A stretch of DNA of 64,000 nt from Sthenelais limicola (taxonomy: Eukaryota > Annelida > Polychaeta > Phyllodocida > Sigalionidae), in assembly GCA_942159475.1 (NCBI GenBank), contig OW804096.1, forward strand, positions 125,168,941 to 125,232,940. The letters are read 5' to 3'. The position numbers were made by a program, and so were the translations under genes. Shown here piece by piece: positions 1 to 12,600 of the stretch; within the stretch, counting starts at the first letter, position 1; each line of letters opens with the position of its first letter. A model generated the notes under the pieces. That model was not told the origin of the DNA and did no database searches. It worked only from the letters and a program-made list of their open reading frames with translations.

Positions 1-602
1 CCACTGATTTATGATTCACAAAAATTATGGTATTTACCGTGAAATTAGGTATAATGCCCAACATCTTTTAGTAATCAACACTTCTAAACTGTGCTCTTAG
101 TGTTTGTATATTCTACTCCTAGATTTGTCGGTCTGTACGACCTATTTTAAAGTCTTTTATTCCATCCAGAAGGATTGAAACTATAGGGATTAGTGCCAGT
201 GTGTGGGTTGTGTTTTGGGAACTGGGAGTCATTTTCGACAATGTCAGCTGACATTTGGGGGAAACGCTGTCCCAATCGATGGGCTAACTCTTGAACCGTG
301 GTCACCACGGATAAAATACAGACAAGTTAGGAAAGGTAACCTGTTATTATTACAGGGATGAATGTTTTCACTATTTGTATTGAAATCAGCGATTTTGAAA
401 ACTACCAAAAGTTTCAAACCAAATATCAAAATAAAATGATGTCTTTAAACCAGTTTAGAATATTCTGTACAGCTGAGAGAGGCCCTAAATGATAACTCTT
501 TTATTTTTACCTTGAGAATTGTCAGTATTTTTGGCATGACCTGACTTGATCCCTGTATTATAGATAATGGGTTTGTTTTATCTCTATTTATATTTTTCAC
601 AG
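1..602. other. Intronic sequence upstream of the first visible PAN2 exon
   Basis: No coding exon can be supported here. The segment ends in a pyrimidine-rich stretch and an AG at 601-602, the acceptor of the first visible PAN2 exon, so it is most likely PAN2 intron. The upstream PAN2 exons (WD40 and linker region) must lie to the left of the window. Confidence 0.6.
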
Positions 603-3600
603 CCTGAGCATGTAGAAGAGGGCTGGATTCACTACGAGTTGCTCGCTAATGTGGCTCACGTCCGGGACTCCAAGTCCGGGGGTAACCTCGTCAGTCAGGT
701 CAAGGTCGGAGAGACTTATCATCAACGCAAGGAGAAGGTCACATGTACCCAGTGTTATCTCTTCAACGACTTCTCTATCACTCCTATAGAAAAAGTAAGT
801 GTCCTTGCTGTATTGAAACACAAGCAATTTTATTTCCTTTTTGTGTAGCCGATCCAGTTCTAGGATGTACAGATATGCATTACCACCATGTGTGCCGCAC
901 AATTCATGTACATTGTTCCAAGGACGACATAGTTCAACTATGTATTACGTTGGTGTCACCGTGCGGTGCATATTTACCACATATCTGCTCTACTTGCGTA
1001 ACAAATTATGATTTGCATGTATATATATGATACTACGGTATATATATTTATTACAATGGCCCTCGTTGGAAGACCTGAACTATTCGAAGGGGTCTACCGA
1101 TTTCTGAATCCTCTTAGTAAACTAGAGATACAATCAATCAATTTAGTACTATTATTTTTTTTAAAAAAAAGGCAAACTATCGTCTTTGCATCAGAATCAA
1201 TCTAAATTTGATAATGTACATGCGAGGAAAAACATTGTGAGTCGATGTCCCTGTCCCCAAAATCGTCCCTATAACGTTAGTAACACAACGTCGTTAACAT
1301 AAACAACATTTCTTTCTATTTCACATGTGTTGATTCGTATTGAGCGATAGTTTTGCATGCAAATTATCCCTAAGTTATTTTCGTAATCATCACGCGTTTT
1401 CAAATTTGTAATAGCAGCTGTAAATGTCAGAAGGTACAATAGGGGGTTTGCTGTAGCAGCTGTGTATGTCAGAAATTACAATTTTGTCGTAGAAGCAGTG
1501 TGTGTCAAAGTTAACATAATGGGTTTGTAATAGCAGCTTGCTATGTCAGAAGTTAAAAGGAGGGTTTGTTTTGGCAGTAGTGTATTTCAGAAGCTATAAT
1601 AGGGGGCTTGTCGTAGCAGCAGTGTATGTCTGTCTGTCTATAACAGTTACCAAAGTGGGTTTGTTATAGGAGCTGGTAATAAAGTTATAACAAGGGGTTT
1701 ATCATAGCTGCAGTGTATGTCAGAAGTTACAGTAGGTGGTTTGTCATAGCTGCAGTGTATGTCAGAAGTTACAGTAGGTGGTTTATTTTAGCTGCAGTGT
1801 ATGTCAGAAGTTACAAAAGGGGGTTTATCATAGCTGCGATGTATGTCAGAAGTTACAAAATGGGGTTTATCATAGCTGCAGTGTATGTCAGAAGTTACAG
1901 TAGGTGGTTTATCATAGCTGCAGTGTATGTCAGAAGTTACAGTAGGTGGTTTATCATAGCTGCAGTGTATGTCAGAAGTTACAGTAGGTGGTTTATCATA
2001 GCTGCAGTGTATGTCAGAAGTTACAAAAGGGGGTTTATCATAGCTGCAGTGTATGTCAGAAGTTACAGTAGGTGGTTTATCATAGCTGCAGTGTATGTCA
2101 GAAGTTACAGTAGGGGTTTTGTCATAGCTGCAGTGTATGTCAGAAGTTACAGTAGGTGGTTTGTCATAGCTGCAGTGTATGTCAGAAGTTACAAAAGGGG
2201 GTTCATCATAGCTGCAGTGTATGTCAGAAGTTACAGTAGGTGGTTTATCATAGCTGCAGTGTATGTCAGAAGTTACAGTAGGTGGTTTGTCATAGCTGCA
2301 GTGTATGTCAGAAGTTACAAAAGGGGGTTTATCATAGCTGCAGTGTATGTCAGAAGTTACAAAAGGGGGTTTATCATAGCTGCAGTGTATGTCAGAAGTT
2401 ACAGTAGGTGGTTTGTCATAGCTGCAGTGTATGTCAGAAGTTACAAAAGGGGGTTTATCATAGCTGCAGTGTATGTCAGAAGTTACAGTAGGTGGTTTAT
2501 CATAGCTGCAGTGTATGTCAGAAGTTACAAAAGGGGGTTTATCATAGCTGTGGTGTATGTCAGAAGTTACAAAATGGGGTTTATCATAGCTGCAGTGTAT
2601 GTCAGAAGTTACAGTAGGTGGTTTATCATAGCTGCAGTGTATGTCAGAAGTTACAGTAGGTGGTTTGTCATAGCTGCAGTGTATGTCAGAAGTTACAAAA
2701 GGGGGTTTGTCATAGCTGCAGTGTATGTCAGAAGTTACAAAAGGGGGTTTATCATTGCTGCAGTGTATGTCAGAAGTTGCAGTAGGGGTTTTGTCATAGC
2801 TGCAGTGTATGTCAGAAGTTACAGTAGGTGGTTTGTCATAGCTGCAGTGTATGTCAAAAGTTACAAAAGGGGGTTTGTCATAGCTGCAGTGTATATCAGA
2901 AGTTACAAAAGGGGGTTTATCATAGCTGCAGTGTATGTCAGAAGTTACAGTAGGGGTTTTGTCATAGCTGCAGTGTATGTCAGAAGTTACAGTAGGTGGT
3001 TTGTCATAGCTGCAGTGTATGTCAGAAGTTACAGAAGGGGGTTTGTCATTGCTGCAGTGTATGTCAAAAGTTACAGTATGGGGTTTGTCATAGCTGCAGT
3101 GTATGTCAAAAGTTACAGTATGGGGTTTGTCATAGCTGCAGTGTATGTCAAAAGTTACAAAAGGGGGTTTGTCATAGCTGCAGTGTATGTCAGAAGTTAC
3201 AGTAGGGGGTTTGTCATAGCTGCAGTGTGTGTTGGAAGTTACAAAAGGGGGGTTGTCATAGCTGCAGTGGTTTGTTGTTATAAACATGTATTTATATAAT
3301 TGTATGTGTACATACAATTGTATGATTATGAGTACTATGGTATTATGTGTGTTAACACATGCAAAGTTTACATATGACCCAGTCAATGATCAATGAAGCT
3401 CGATTTCCTTGTCACAAATGGAATAGATTGAATTTGGCGGGTACTTGTCCCATTTTAAATTCCGTAGCTTATGAAGAAATTGAACTGGAACTTTCACCCT
3501 TTCACCCTCTTTAACAATAGAGATATGTTCCTTCAAACATTCAATAATCAATATTCCTCCAAATATAATTCCTTTTTACTAGTGCCTCATATCAGGAAAC

Positions 3601-6600
3601 GCGACTTATAAGCCCTTACCTAATAATATCCCTCACATTTAAATGTATAGTTTATATGAGCTAGTGCTTTACTGGTAATCTATTTACAATTTCAATTGAT
3701 GGTCGTGTATATATAATTGACAAAGTCATGGGAAATCATCTGAGTTGTGTAACCAATGAACATATTTCCACCATGAATTACTTCCTAGTTTTTATTGACG
3801 AGGATTTCCTCAAACATTGAACTACCTGGGCACGGAAGGGAACTCAGCTTCTCGTGCGGACCATCTCATCACATTGTAACATGTCTCTCACGCTATTTAA
3901 TTAGATGATGAGTCGCAGGGAAGTGATCACTGGGCTTTATTCGCCTGAACGTGACCGGGACAGAGGTCAAGTCCTGCGACACCCAGACTCTGCACTCTAT
4001 TATGTTACCCACTAACAAGGAGGTATATGTGTGACTTGCCCTCTATGTACTTCTTGATTGATGGTACACTTCTTTGGTGTAACTCGCGTTCATTTTCAGT
4101 TACTCTTAGCCCCAAGTGGTCAGGTGCATTAAATGATTAAGATGTCTAGCTACCATAGGTTACCATATAACTCGAGTATTTAGATGTTGTTAAGGAGTTT
4201 TACTCAGACTTGATCAGATTAGCTTTAGTTGGTGTGTTGATTTAAATCGCGGGTCGTCTAACTCTTGAAGGTATCTGACTATGATCTACATCAACTGCAT
4301 CAAATTATATTACAAGATAATTGAATGTAATTAATTGAAGAATTCCGTACTCATCAGTCTATTGAAACCTACTATTAGGGCAGTTCACAAATTTTATTGT
4401 AGCGCCACAGCTCCTGTGGTGGTAATGAGCTGAAGTCAAGGTATGACGGGCACTTTTCCATTGCCCCTAGACCTATATACCATAGGTGCCCAACTTTCCC
4501 CACATTTCTCTCCAAAGGTTCTAGCTTGTTTCCCAACATGCTGAGCAGAATTATAGAATGGTATGTTTTGAGTAATCTTGCCAGGCTTCAGGTCGTTCGA
4601 CCCACTAGATTTTAAAATATGCTAAGTTTTGTCAGAGTGTATTTACAAAGAACATACACCCACGGGTACACACAGAGTGGCAGCGGGCAGCTCTGGTCCT
4701 GTTGACGGGTCAGTGAGGGGCAGGGGTGGGGTCCAGTGAGCAGTCCAGTAAGGGGAGAATTTGGCCCGCATTTATATGTGGTTGTAATTAATCACACATG
4801 CTCAAAATGATTCAGAGCAGTCCCGCAGTAACTGACGGCTGAATATGGGAAGTCTGCTAAATTTAACCATAATATACGTATCCATTTCTAAATATTACCT
4901 TGTTTACTGAACTTACTAATTTGGGTGGTCTTTATAAAAGTATCATCATCATTGAAACTACATGTCTCCTTCGATGTTTACGTCTAATTGAATAACATGT
5001 ATTTGAACTAACTTTCAACAATACAATTATGATTACGATGATTGAGTTCCATACACTACTGATTTTATTGCATTCAAGCTGATTTTGAAATCGCCACTCA
5101 GTTTTACTACCCACATCCCTGTTCATGAACAAAGTATTGTTTTTGAATAAGTTCCTTCCTACATTAATCCTCATATTTATATTCCCGGTTAGTTTAGTTC
5201 ATCATAAAATAATCAGGATTTCATTTATAATGACTCGATAGCGTGCCCCTAGAACTTACACTGATTTAGAGATTGAGGAACCAGTTCAACCTATGGTCTC
5301 TCTCCATAGGGTCCTTATGCTAGCACGAGCCTGTTTTACTCTTAAACACGCAAGCGGTTCTTCCTGGAGGATGGGCAGAATAGACTACCAGGTTTTTTTT
5401 TAGGAAGTAAAGAATATTTTTTCAACTAAATAATTTTTGTCCGATATACCGTTTCCTCATGGGTGTCGTTGGATATTTAAGTCACGATCGAGGAAGGAAG
5501 ATATCTGTGTGTTGAAAAATCATTAATGTCACTTTGTGTTTTACCTTGTTTTTCTTTTTAGCAAGAACTTGTCCACTTCAACCTGGACTGGAAGGTGCCC
5601 TGTGTCCTTTACTATTCAAGATCAGACCTGCATAAGAGGCACGATCTAACAGGTAACTAATGTCCGTGGCTCACTTGTGCTCTCTGAGTTGCATTTTAAT
5701 ATGTATGTACGCATTAACATTTTTTTTTCTAATACGAGATCTCTAAGTGTGCGATGGGAATGTTAAATGAGAATAAAGGTGCACAAACATCGTTGTACAC
5801 TCCTCATAAGATAGTAATACTTCTCTAAACTATAGATTTGTTAGAGGTATGTAAATTAATTTATGCAAGAATTGTTATAATGCGAATTTATGTTACACTT
5901 GCTGTTTGTTTATCATTGTTATAATCTTCCATTCAGTGACTAACCCAATCTGTCCGGAGGTCCTGTTTGATAATGGCTCATTAGTGACGCCACGACGTCG
6001 TAACCAGACGTTCACCCCTCTGGATGATGAGGAACTGCCAGAAATGGGTGACGTCGTGGGCCTCGATGCCGAGTTTGTGACGCTGAATCAGGAGGAGGCA
6101 GAGCTTAGGAGTGATGGCACGCGTTCCACTATCAAACCTAGTCAGATGTCTGTTGCCAGAATCACTTGTATTAGAGGGTATGCTCTCTCTCATACCTTTC
6201 TCTTTCAACATGTCATTTTAGCATTGTGCTATGGTACCCTTTTTAGAGCAGTTGTAGTTAAACTATCTTGAGACTCTTGTCTTCTAGGAATTGTGAAACA
6301 TTTGCTAATAATGACGTGTCCAATATGTATTTTACTAATACGTCGCCAAGACAGTTTGAATAGAGCGATTTCTTTGCGCATCTTTATCTATTTGAAAGTT
6401 GGTCCTTGACAGAAAATTGCCTTGTTTCTTTTGTAGACCTTTTTGTAAATCTCTAGGCACATTTCTGCTTACTATTACTGAATACATAATTTTATAGACC
6501 GACTCGTCGTCGTGAATCAATTTCAGTATAAAATTGGCAATTACTAGCCTTTTATGCTGGCAATTAATAATTATTTATTTCCCAAACAGCCCAAGTCTAT

Positions 6601-9388
6601 AAGCATATTATCTTTGTTACAAGGCTCGAAATTCTATCTTACTTCTATAGGATACTCTTGGAGAAAGAATATCCCCATGATATTGACAACATTAGAAAAC
6701 ATCTCGCTGCATATTTCCTGAATCCTTGAAAAAATGAAAAAAGACATTTGATTGAACCAAACTCTTCTGTTTGTAAATTGTAACTTAATGACTGAGTTTA
6801 TTGCCAGTCCGAGTACGCCCGAAGCTATAAAACAATATAGTAATGCATTTTATTAGTCGCATGAATAATTAATTTCGTCTCGTTTACCATAGTCATTTGA
6901 TCTGTTAACTATTTGGAGCCTTCGTTTGCATTGTTATGTATTTTTATTTGTATCTAACTTATATTTTAATTGATGTTAACATTATTTTAATTATTGCAGG
7001 AAGGGGGCAATGGACGGAGAACCTTTCATTGATGACTATATATCAACTTCAGAGCAGGTATGACTTGTCGTCATTGGATTAATAAAAGTTTAAACCAAGC
7101 TGTGTTAAATTCTATTGAAGGAACAAATGTAGTGCATCGGAGTTATAAAAAAATAAGTTTTGACGGGATTGGTCATGACCGATGTTCACCGAATAAAAGT
7201 AATCAAAACATATTAGTCAAATGATATCATTGTTTAGTTAAACTGGTTTTATTAAAAAATGTTATTACCCATTGGATATATTTTTCTCTTTCAAAAATGG
7301 TTTGTGCAAATTCCACTCCGTCTACTGCTGCCATATATGATATATTCTTTTGCATATTTCTTCTTTCAGGTTGTCGATTATCTCACACAGTTCTCAGGCA
7401 TCAAACCCGGCGATCTAGATGCCAGCATTTCCTCCAAACATTTGACCACCCTCAAGACGACCTACCTGAAAATGCGCTACCTTGTCGATAGAGGGGTCAT
7501 ATTTGTTGGCCACGGTCTTAAGAAAGATTTTAGAGTCATTAATTTGGTGGTATGTATATTTGAAGTATTTTAATTTTAACTCATATTTTAATTTTCCACA
7601 ATGTCTGTATTTGCTGTAGAATAATAATCATTTCCTCCTCTTTTAGATAATCTATGGCTTGCAATGCATGTGATACTTTTTACAGTATTTTAATATTCTG
7701 CTAACGTTTGTGGAGCTGTAATAGCCATCGTGGAACACATCCCAAGTATTGCTCATGTGATCTATGGCACTACATTTATATTCAAAATCAACTCTACGTT
7801 TCCCGGATTCAAGGAAGGTCTTGAACATCTTAGTTAGCGCTGTTTGTATTTTCGTCTTTCTCAATAATAGACCGACTTTCTCTGCACTTGCAGGTACCCA
7901 AAGATCAAGTTATCGATACCGTCGAACTATTTTATCTACCGCGTCAAAGGATGATTTCTCTCAAGTACCTTGCGTGGTTCTTTTTAGGTAAGGCACTGCC
8001 TTTGCTTTGTATACAAATCATTAATCGAACTAAAAAGGAATTTTGATTTTAAAACGCCTTGCTAATATTCGAAAAGTAAGGCCTAGGATCTATCAGTCTG
8101 TTCTCTTCCACGCCCTTGCATGACCAAAATCTTTTCCCAGGGCTAGATAATCATGAATAGGCAGTGTATGGTCGAATAATCCATTCTGTTATTAATTTTA
8201 TTTATTTTGGGTAAAACCAAGTCCCATTGTCGGGGTTTTCAACTTGCCCCAGTGGTCCTCTAATTACAGTTACATTAATAGTGTATTACTATTACATTAA
8301 TAGTGACATATATAGAGAGAATGGAACTCGGTACTAGTAATTGGATATTTATTGGACGAGATTGCTTAGTTCAATTACTAGTACCGAGTTCCATTCACTA
8401 TTTATTATATGCCCCTAGCATAGACAAATATTGATATATAAACCTGTTTTTTTGGTTTTGAATCGTCATAAAGTATATAAAAGCTAAAAGAAACCACAAT
8501 TCGAATTTTTATTCTACACGTACAATAACAGGGATGCAAGTTGTCCGTCAGTTGACGGTTTTCCTTTAATCTCCTCATTACCAAAATGTGTAATTAATTT
8601 CGTCAAATTACCTATAAAAACCTTGAAAAAGGTTGATCGTTAATGGACTGACTGAATACCATGTCCATCTACCCCATAGTAGACCCAACACTTGCATTGG
8701 AATATACAGGAGAGCTATGTACCAGTGGCCGCCTGGGTCACCCCCCTGTCAGCCAGGGTTCCGCTAGCAACTCGGTGGAGTGATACCATCGGGAGTTTAG
8801 CGGAATTCCTGTAGCGGAGGGGAGCGTGTACAGTGCAACTATAGGGCAGTCACCCTACACCCCCGCCGGGTGCAGGGGCTTGCAGCCCGGCAGACGGTAG
8901 TGAGTGTGGGTGGTAGTAACACCTCAGGGCCTGCCTATCAACTTGTATAGTTAGCTCTATTAAGTTAACATTCATTTCGAATATGTCACATATGTGTCCA
9001 GAGACAGGCAAAACCCTCAGAAACCTTTCCGTCAATTTTGAATACCCCAACTTGCATCCCTGCAATAAGATATCTTTATTGCACCCCACTCATCGCACCT
9101 CTCAAATGGAATGCGCATATAATAAATACACATATTAAAGCTTGTTTAATGAAGTTCATTGATGGTTTATGATCTGTCATCTCAGGTATCAACATTCAGT
9201 CCGTCACCCACGATTCCATCGAGGATGCTCGCACCGCTCTCCGACTGTACAAAAAGTATCAGGAAATCAGTTCAGAGGGAGGAGACAAGATCCGCAAACA
9301 GCTCAAAGACATGTATGAGAAAGGAAGGAAAATGGGATGGAAGATACCAGAGAGCGAGAGTAGGACCCATACTCCTGTTGAGCATTGA
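603..9388 (+). CDS. PAN2: PAN2, catalytic subunit of PAN2-PAN3 deadenylase (C-terminal exons, 5' partial)
   Basis: PAN2 is the 3'-5' exonuclease that trims mRNA poly(A) tails in the cytoplasm together with PAN3. Seven exons, all with GT-AG borders and consistent phases, give 352 residues: 603-794, 5562-5652, 5937-6177, 7000-7057, 7370-7549, 7894-7987 and 9186-9388 (stop TGA at 9386-9388). The first two exons and part of the third cover the end of the catalytically dead UCH-like domain ([15 protein letters not shown]). The rest is the DEDDh exonuclease: GLDAEFVTL supplies the first Asp and Glu, [13 protein letters not shown] the second Asp, and HDSIEDAR the His and last Asp of the ExoIII motif. 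[18 protein letters not shown] is a strongly conserved PAN2 stretch. The N-terminal WD40 part is outside the window. The YLFNDF block is preceded by Cys, where I would expect the family's Trp. The first AATAAA I see downstream is at 10231, so the 3'UTR may include the MITE at 9424. Identity is secure; exon borders are read by eye. Confidence 0.95.
1411..3275. repeat. 42-bp minisatellite in a PAN2 intron
   Basis: Tandem array with a 42-bp period inside the 795-5561 intron. From about 1690 to 3275 there are roughly 37 near-identical units sharing the cores GTGTATGTCAGAAGTTACA and TCATAGCTGCA. Two main variants alternate irregularly, one with AGTAGGTGG and one with AAAAGGGGG after the TTAC. From 1411 to 1690 the units are diverged and out of register, so the array seems to have expanded from its right side. 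Because 42 is divisible by 3 and the unit lacks stops in one frame on each strand, very long open frames (about 530 codons) exist on both strands. I treat both as by-products of the repeat, not genes. Confidence 0.95.
4601..4860. repeat. Interspersed repeat family A, copy 1
   Basis: Diverged but clearly related to 44721-44980 in the same orientation. Both begin with CCACTAGATTTTA, share GTCAGAGTGTAT/GTAAGAGTGTAT followed by ACAAA, share TTTGGCCCGCAT in the middle, and end with GCAGT(A/C)ACTG...GACGG(C)TGAATATG-like sequence. Length is about 260 bp. It lies in a PAN2 intron. No open frame or terminal repeats are visible, so it could be a SINE or a MITE. Confidence 0.6.
8320..8396. repeat. 25-bp perfect inverted repeat (hairpin) in a PAN2 intron
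   Basis: Arms 8320-8344 and 8372-8396 are exact reverse complements (GAATGGAACTCGGTACTAGT continuing into AATTG), separated by 27 nt. It lies in the 7988-9185 intron, so the PAN2 transcript would contain a 77-nt stem-loop. It may be a palindromic MITE relic or a microRNA-like hairpin; the sequence alone does not decide. Confidence 0.85.
8529..9062. mobile_element. hAT-like MITE (534 bp) in a PAN2 intron
   Basis: The ends are a 15-bp perfect terminal inverted repeat: CAGGGATGCAAGTTG at 8529 and its complement ending at 9062. TTGACGG also recurs close inside both ends. CAATAA directly flanks both sides (8523-8528 and 9063-9068), a probable target duplication. Termini starting CAGGG are typical of hAT transposons, although hAT duplications are normally 8 bp. 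The interior is GC-richer than its surroundings (about 8720-8935) and has no transposase frame, so the element is non-autonomous. Confidence 0.65.
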
Positions 9389-9423
9389 TTATGCGATGGA
9401 ACCTAATAATTACTGTTGTATTA

Positions 9424-9635
9424 AGGGTGGTCTCCACTGGCTGCGGTAAGCTCTGCGGGAAGCCTTGCGATGGTTTGTGCTGGTTCTGTAGGTGGTGAGG
9501 AATGACGAGGTCCTTGCCTTCATGGTCAGTAAATCATGTACTCAGGAACCCGCCACTTCTCACCAACACAGCACCATCGCAAGGCTTACCGCAGAGCTTA
9601 CCACAGAGCTTACCGCAGCCAGTGGAGACCAGCCT
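9424..9635. mobile_element. Foldback MITE, copy 1, just after the PAN2 stop
   Basis: Long terminal inverted repeats: the left end reads AGGGTGGTCTCCACTGGCTG followed by CGGTAAGCTCTGCGG, and the right end is its near-complement ending GGAGACCAGCCT. TTA directly flanks both sides (9421-9423, 9636-9638), as for PIF/Harbinger-type 3-bp TWA duplications. About 212 bp, no coding capacity. Related copies are at 15113-15219 and 30838-31001. It starts 36 bp after the PAN2 stop codon, so it probably lies in the 3'UTR, where it would fold into a long stem. Confidence 0.75.
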
Positions 9636-12600
9636 TTAGACGGAGGAAGATTGTTACATTGAACTGCCAAAACATACCAGTTTCGCAAAAGGCGAAACAG
9701 ATCTGACTAGGGTTATGCTTAAAGTGTGTTAATGAGAAGATTCACATTATACAAGACTGGATGATAGTTATTCTCGCATTATTTATTATGGATTGCAAGA
9801 TTTATACATTGATTTCCAATTAGATATGGGCTAGTATTTTTAGCTGAGATGAATGTGCTCGAGTATCATTTATATTTTGAATGTTTAATTAATTCAATTA
9901 TTGGATAGTTGAATCATTGAAAATGTTTTGCCAAATAATTATGTCTATAATGTTATTAATTTTTGGTTGATAATTATGAGCAGATATATCTTTATAAAAT
10001 AATTTCATCAGCGTACTTACTCTTTAAAACTGGTTTTGATTATGAGGAGGTCTGTATACATAACATTTCATCATTGATATATCCATCATGAATTCTTTTT
10101 GGCCATTGTCAATCTTAAAGCTTAAATTGGAGGTTAACCAGATATATATGGGTGAAATCGCCAGAAAATATACAATTCCCTTCACCAATCCTCTCAAATA
10201 ACCCATATTTACGACTCAAATGAGGTTCAAAATAAAATTCATCATCAATTCACCAAAGAGATCTCTCGAATCAACGAAATACCAACAAATACTCCGAATT
10301 ACTAAGCATTTATCCGTTGTTCAGCCAAATTGACCAGAAAATACTAAATCTGTAGAGATGCTAATTGTACATATCCTGACGTCCTGACCCATATGTTCTC
10401 TTTAATGGTACATAGAACTGTTTATCTTATTATATAATGGCAATGACTTCTGGGGCAAGCTGATGTACAGATTTGGGTGCTTACTATGGAACACGTCCCG
10501 CTCGTAAGGTGCATCACCGGAGGCTGGGACCTAATAGCGTACTCGAGGTTAGATATAATATATGTAGAACCTGAGTCGGTGTAAGGATTTAATTGGTAAA
10601 CGTTCCAGAGCTCAAGGCAAGTGCTGTCATATAGATGTATATATGTGACTTGGTTATTTCAAAGTAAATGGTTCTCGGAAGCTACCTTGAAATATTGCTG
10701 GTGATTTTTCATACAGTTAAATTTGACAAAGTCTGGTACAAAATGAATTAATCAATTTATATGAATCTATCTATCTTCAATGGACAGGCCATTTAAACAT
10801 AATAATGTTCTTTTTTTCTGATTTATTCTTATTCTATTTGTATGCTATATGGCTGCATGCCTTTTGCCATGAGTAATTTGTATATGATATATTCTTAATG
10901 AATTGAAATAATTAATGAATGATTGGCATTGTCGGACGTGAATGTGTTCCCGATTACTGTTATAAAAAACTCCAGAATTGCTCCTTCCGTTTCTGTGAAG
11001 CCTCTCAATTATATCCTATGAATTTTAATTGCTATATACTTCAATTTATGAAATGATCCCTTGGAATATTCGTACTTAAATCGCTTGACTTTGGATGGAA
11101 GCGACTCACTTCTTTAGGTAAATCAAATATCTCACCGAACAAAAAAATTCTTGAAGTGATACTCTTCCAAGACGAATTATACTGATATGGAAGCGGTGCG
11201 TGATTTTATACTTTGTTTGCAATTGTCTATTATGTCTCGGGTGTTATCGGGTGTCTAGATACTGAGCCCTTGGTTCTTGGACAGGTTCCCATAATTTTTC
11301 CAATGGACCAAAGGTACAAATTGGTTTGCGCAAATCGCGAATTCCTGCGACTAGAAAATGTTCTTGTTAAAGTCATGCGAACGGACAATGATATATGCTA
11401 AAGGCAGCTTCTTTACTGATAAATGAATTAAATTGAATAACAATGTAATAAAATAAGTACTGTCATTTAAATCGGACGAAATACTGTTATGAACGAGCCA
11501 TTGGACTGTACCCAGTTCAGGCTCCGTAAAAGGAAGATTAATATTTTTCCAATAAACTGCATATCAAAATGAAAATAACGTCTTTTATGTGTTTTGTTTA
11601 TACACCGGAGAAGCAGAAGTGATGTTTTCCCTAATCGTTGCGCTTTGTGAATAAAATAAAATCTTTACATATATGCTAATTCTGGGAACCCCTGCTACTT
11701 AAGTCCATTTGCATATAGTTCTAAGTTCAATCATATTGATTGGACGTGATATATACTGCCATTTTATTCTGATAATTTGATAGTGCTTTCCTATAATTTG
11801 CAAATGCATCATGGAGGAAGAAAAAGAAGTATTTTGGTCGAACGTTGTTCCTAGTTACGACAATCGTTATGCTAATTCTAGCCCTATTTTTCAGTCAAAT
11901 CGGCTTGACAAGAGTTATATTGCCATGTCATCTCCGCCCTTTTAATTATTAATTCTCCATTAAGACTTTATAGAACAGGGGCTTATTTCATTACAATTGG
12001 TTATTGGTTCTTTGCTTAATATAGAATTGATTGTTCATATTTCTTTTTTAAAACTTTGGATGTCAATTAGTTAACATTAATCGGGCCTAAGCCTTACTCA
12101 TGGACCCTGGACGTATGCTAATAGATAACCTTGACATAGGAAATATCATTTCCAGTCAGAAAGAACCTTCGATTCGCGATTCATTTTACACTATTTTAAT
12201 CATCTGCAAGTCCAGCGTTGCTCAATACACTCAATTATGGTCATCCAATCATTCATCATTTAAGTTAATCATTTATTGAACTGTTTTGTTGCCTGGGGTC
12301 AAAGTAGACAAGGAGGCTCGCCGTGGGAATGAAACAAGCGGGTCATTGACATCATAGGAACCTGACACTTGCTTTGCTGTGATATTGTTCAATTCGACGA
12401 GCATAATTATAACTTCTGATATGACAGCTGTCACTCTTGCGAGTTAAAGTTTTAGAGAATAGCTGGGTGGTTTAGCTGAAAAAGCGATCACTAGTAGTTG
12501 ATACTTACTTTATCCAAACTGTGCATCCTATTTTTTACAAGAGCTTTGGAAGAACAACATGGTTTATTGGTTATGGAAAGAATAAACTAGTCAATATACA

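Noticed and set aside
1690..3275. Regular repeats that could suggest a CRISPR array
   Set aside because: The units are contiguous with no unique spacers, and the genome is eukaryotic.
1713..3386. Long open frames on both strands (528 and 532 codons) that look like repeat proteins
   Set aside because: Both come from the same 42-bp array whose period is divisible by three; no signal peptide, splice context or non-repeat domain is present.
4595..4603. GTTCGACCC, a perfect pol III B box, next to interspersed repeat A
   Set aside because: No A box or tRNA-like fold was found 30-60 bp upstream, so a SINE promoter cannot be claimed.
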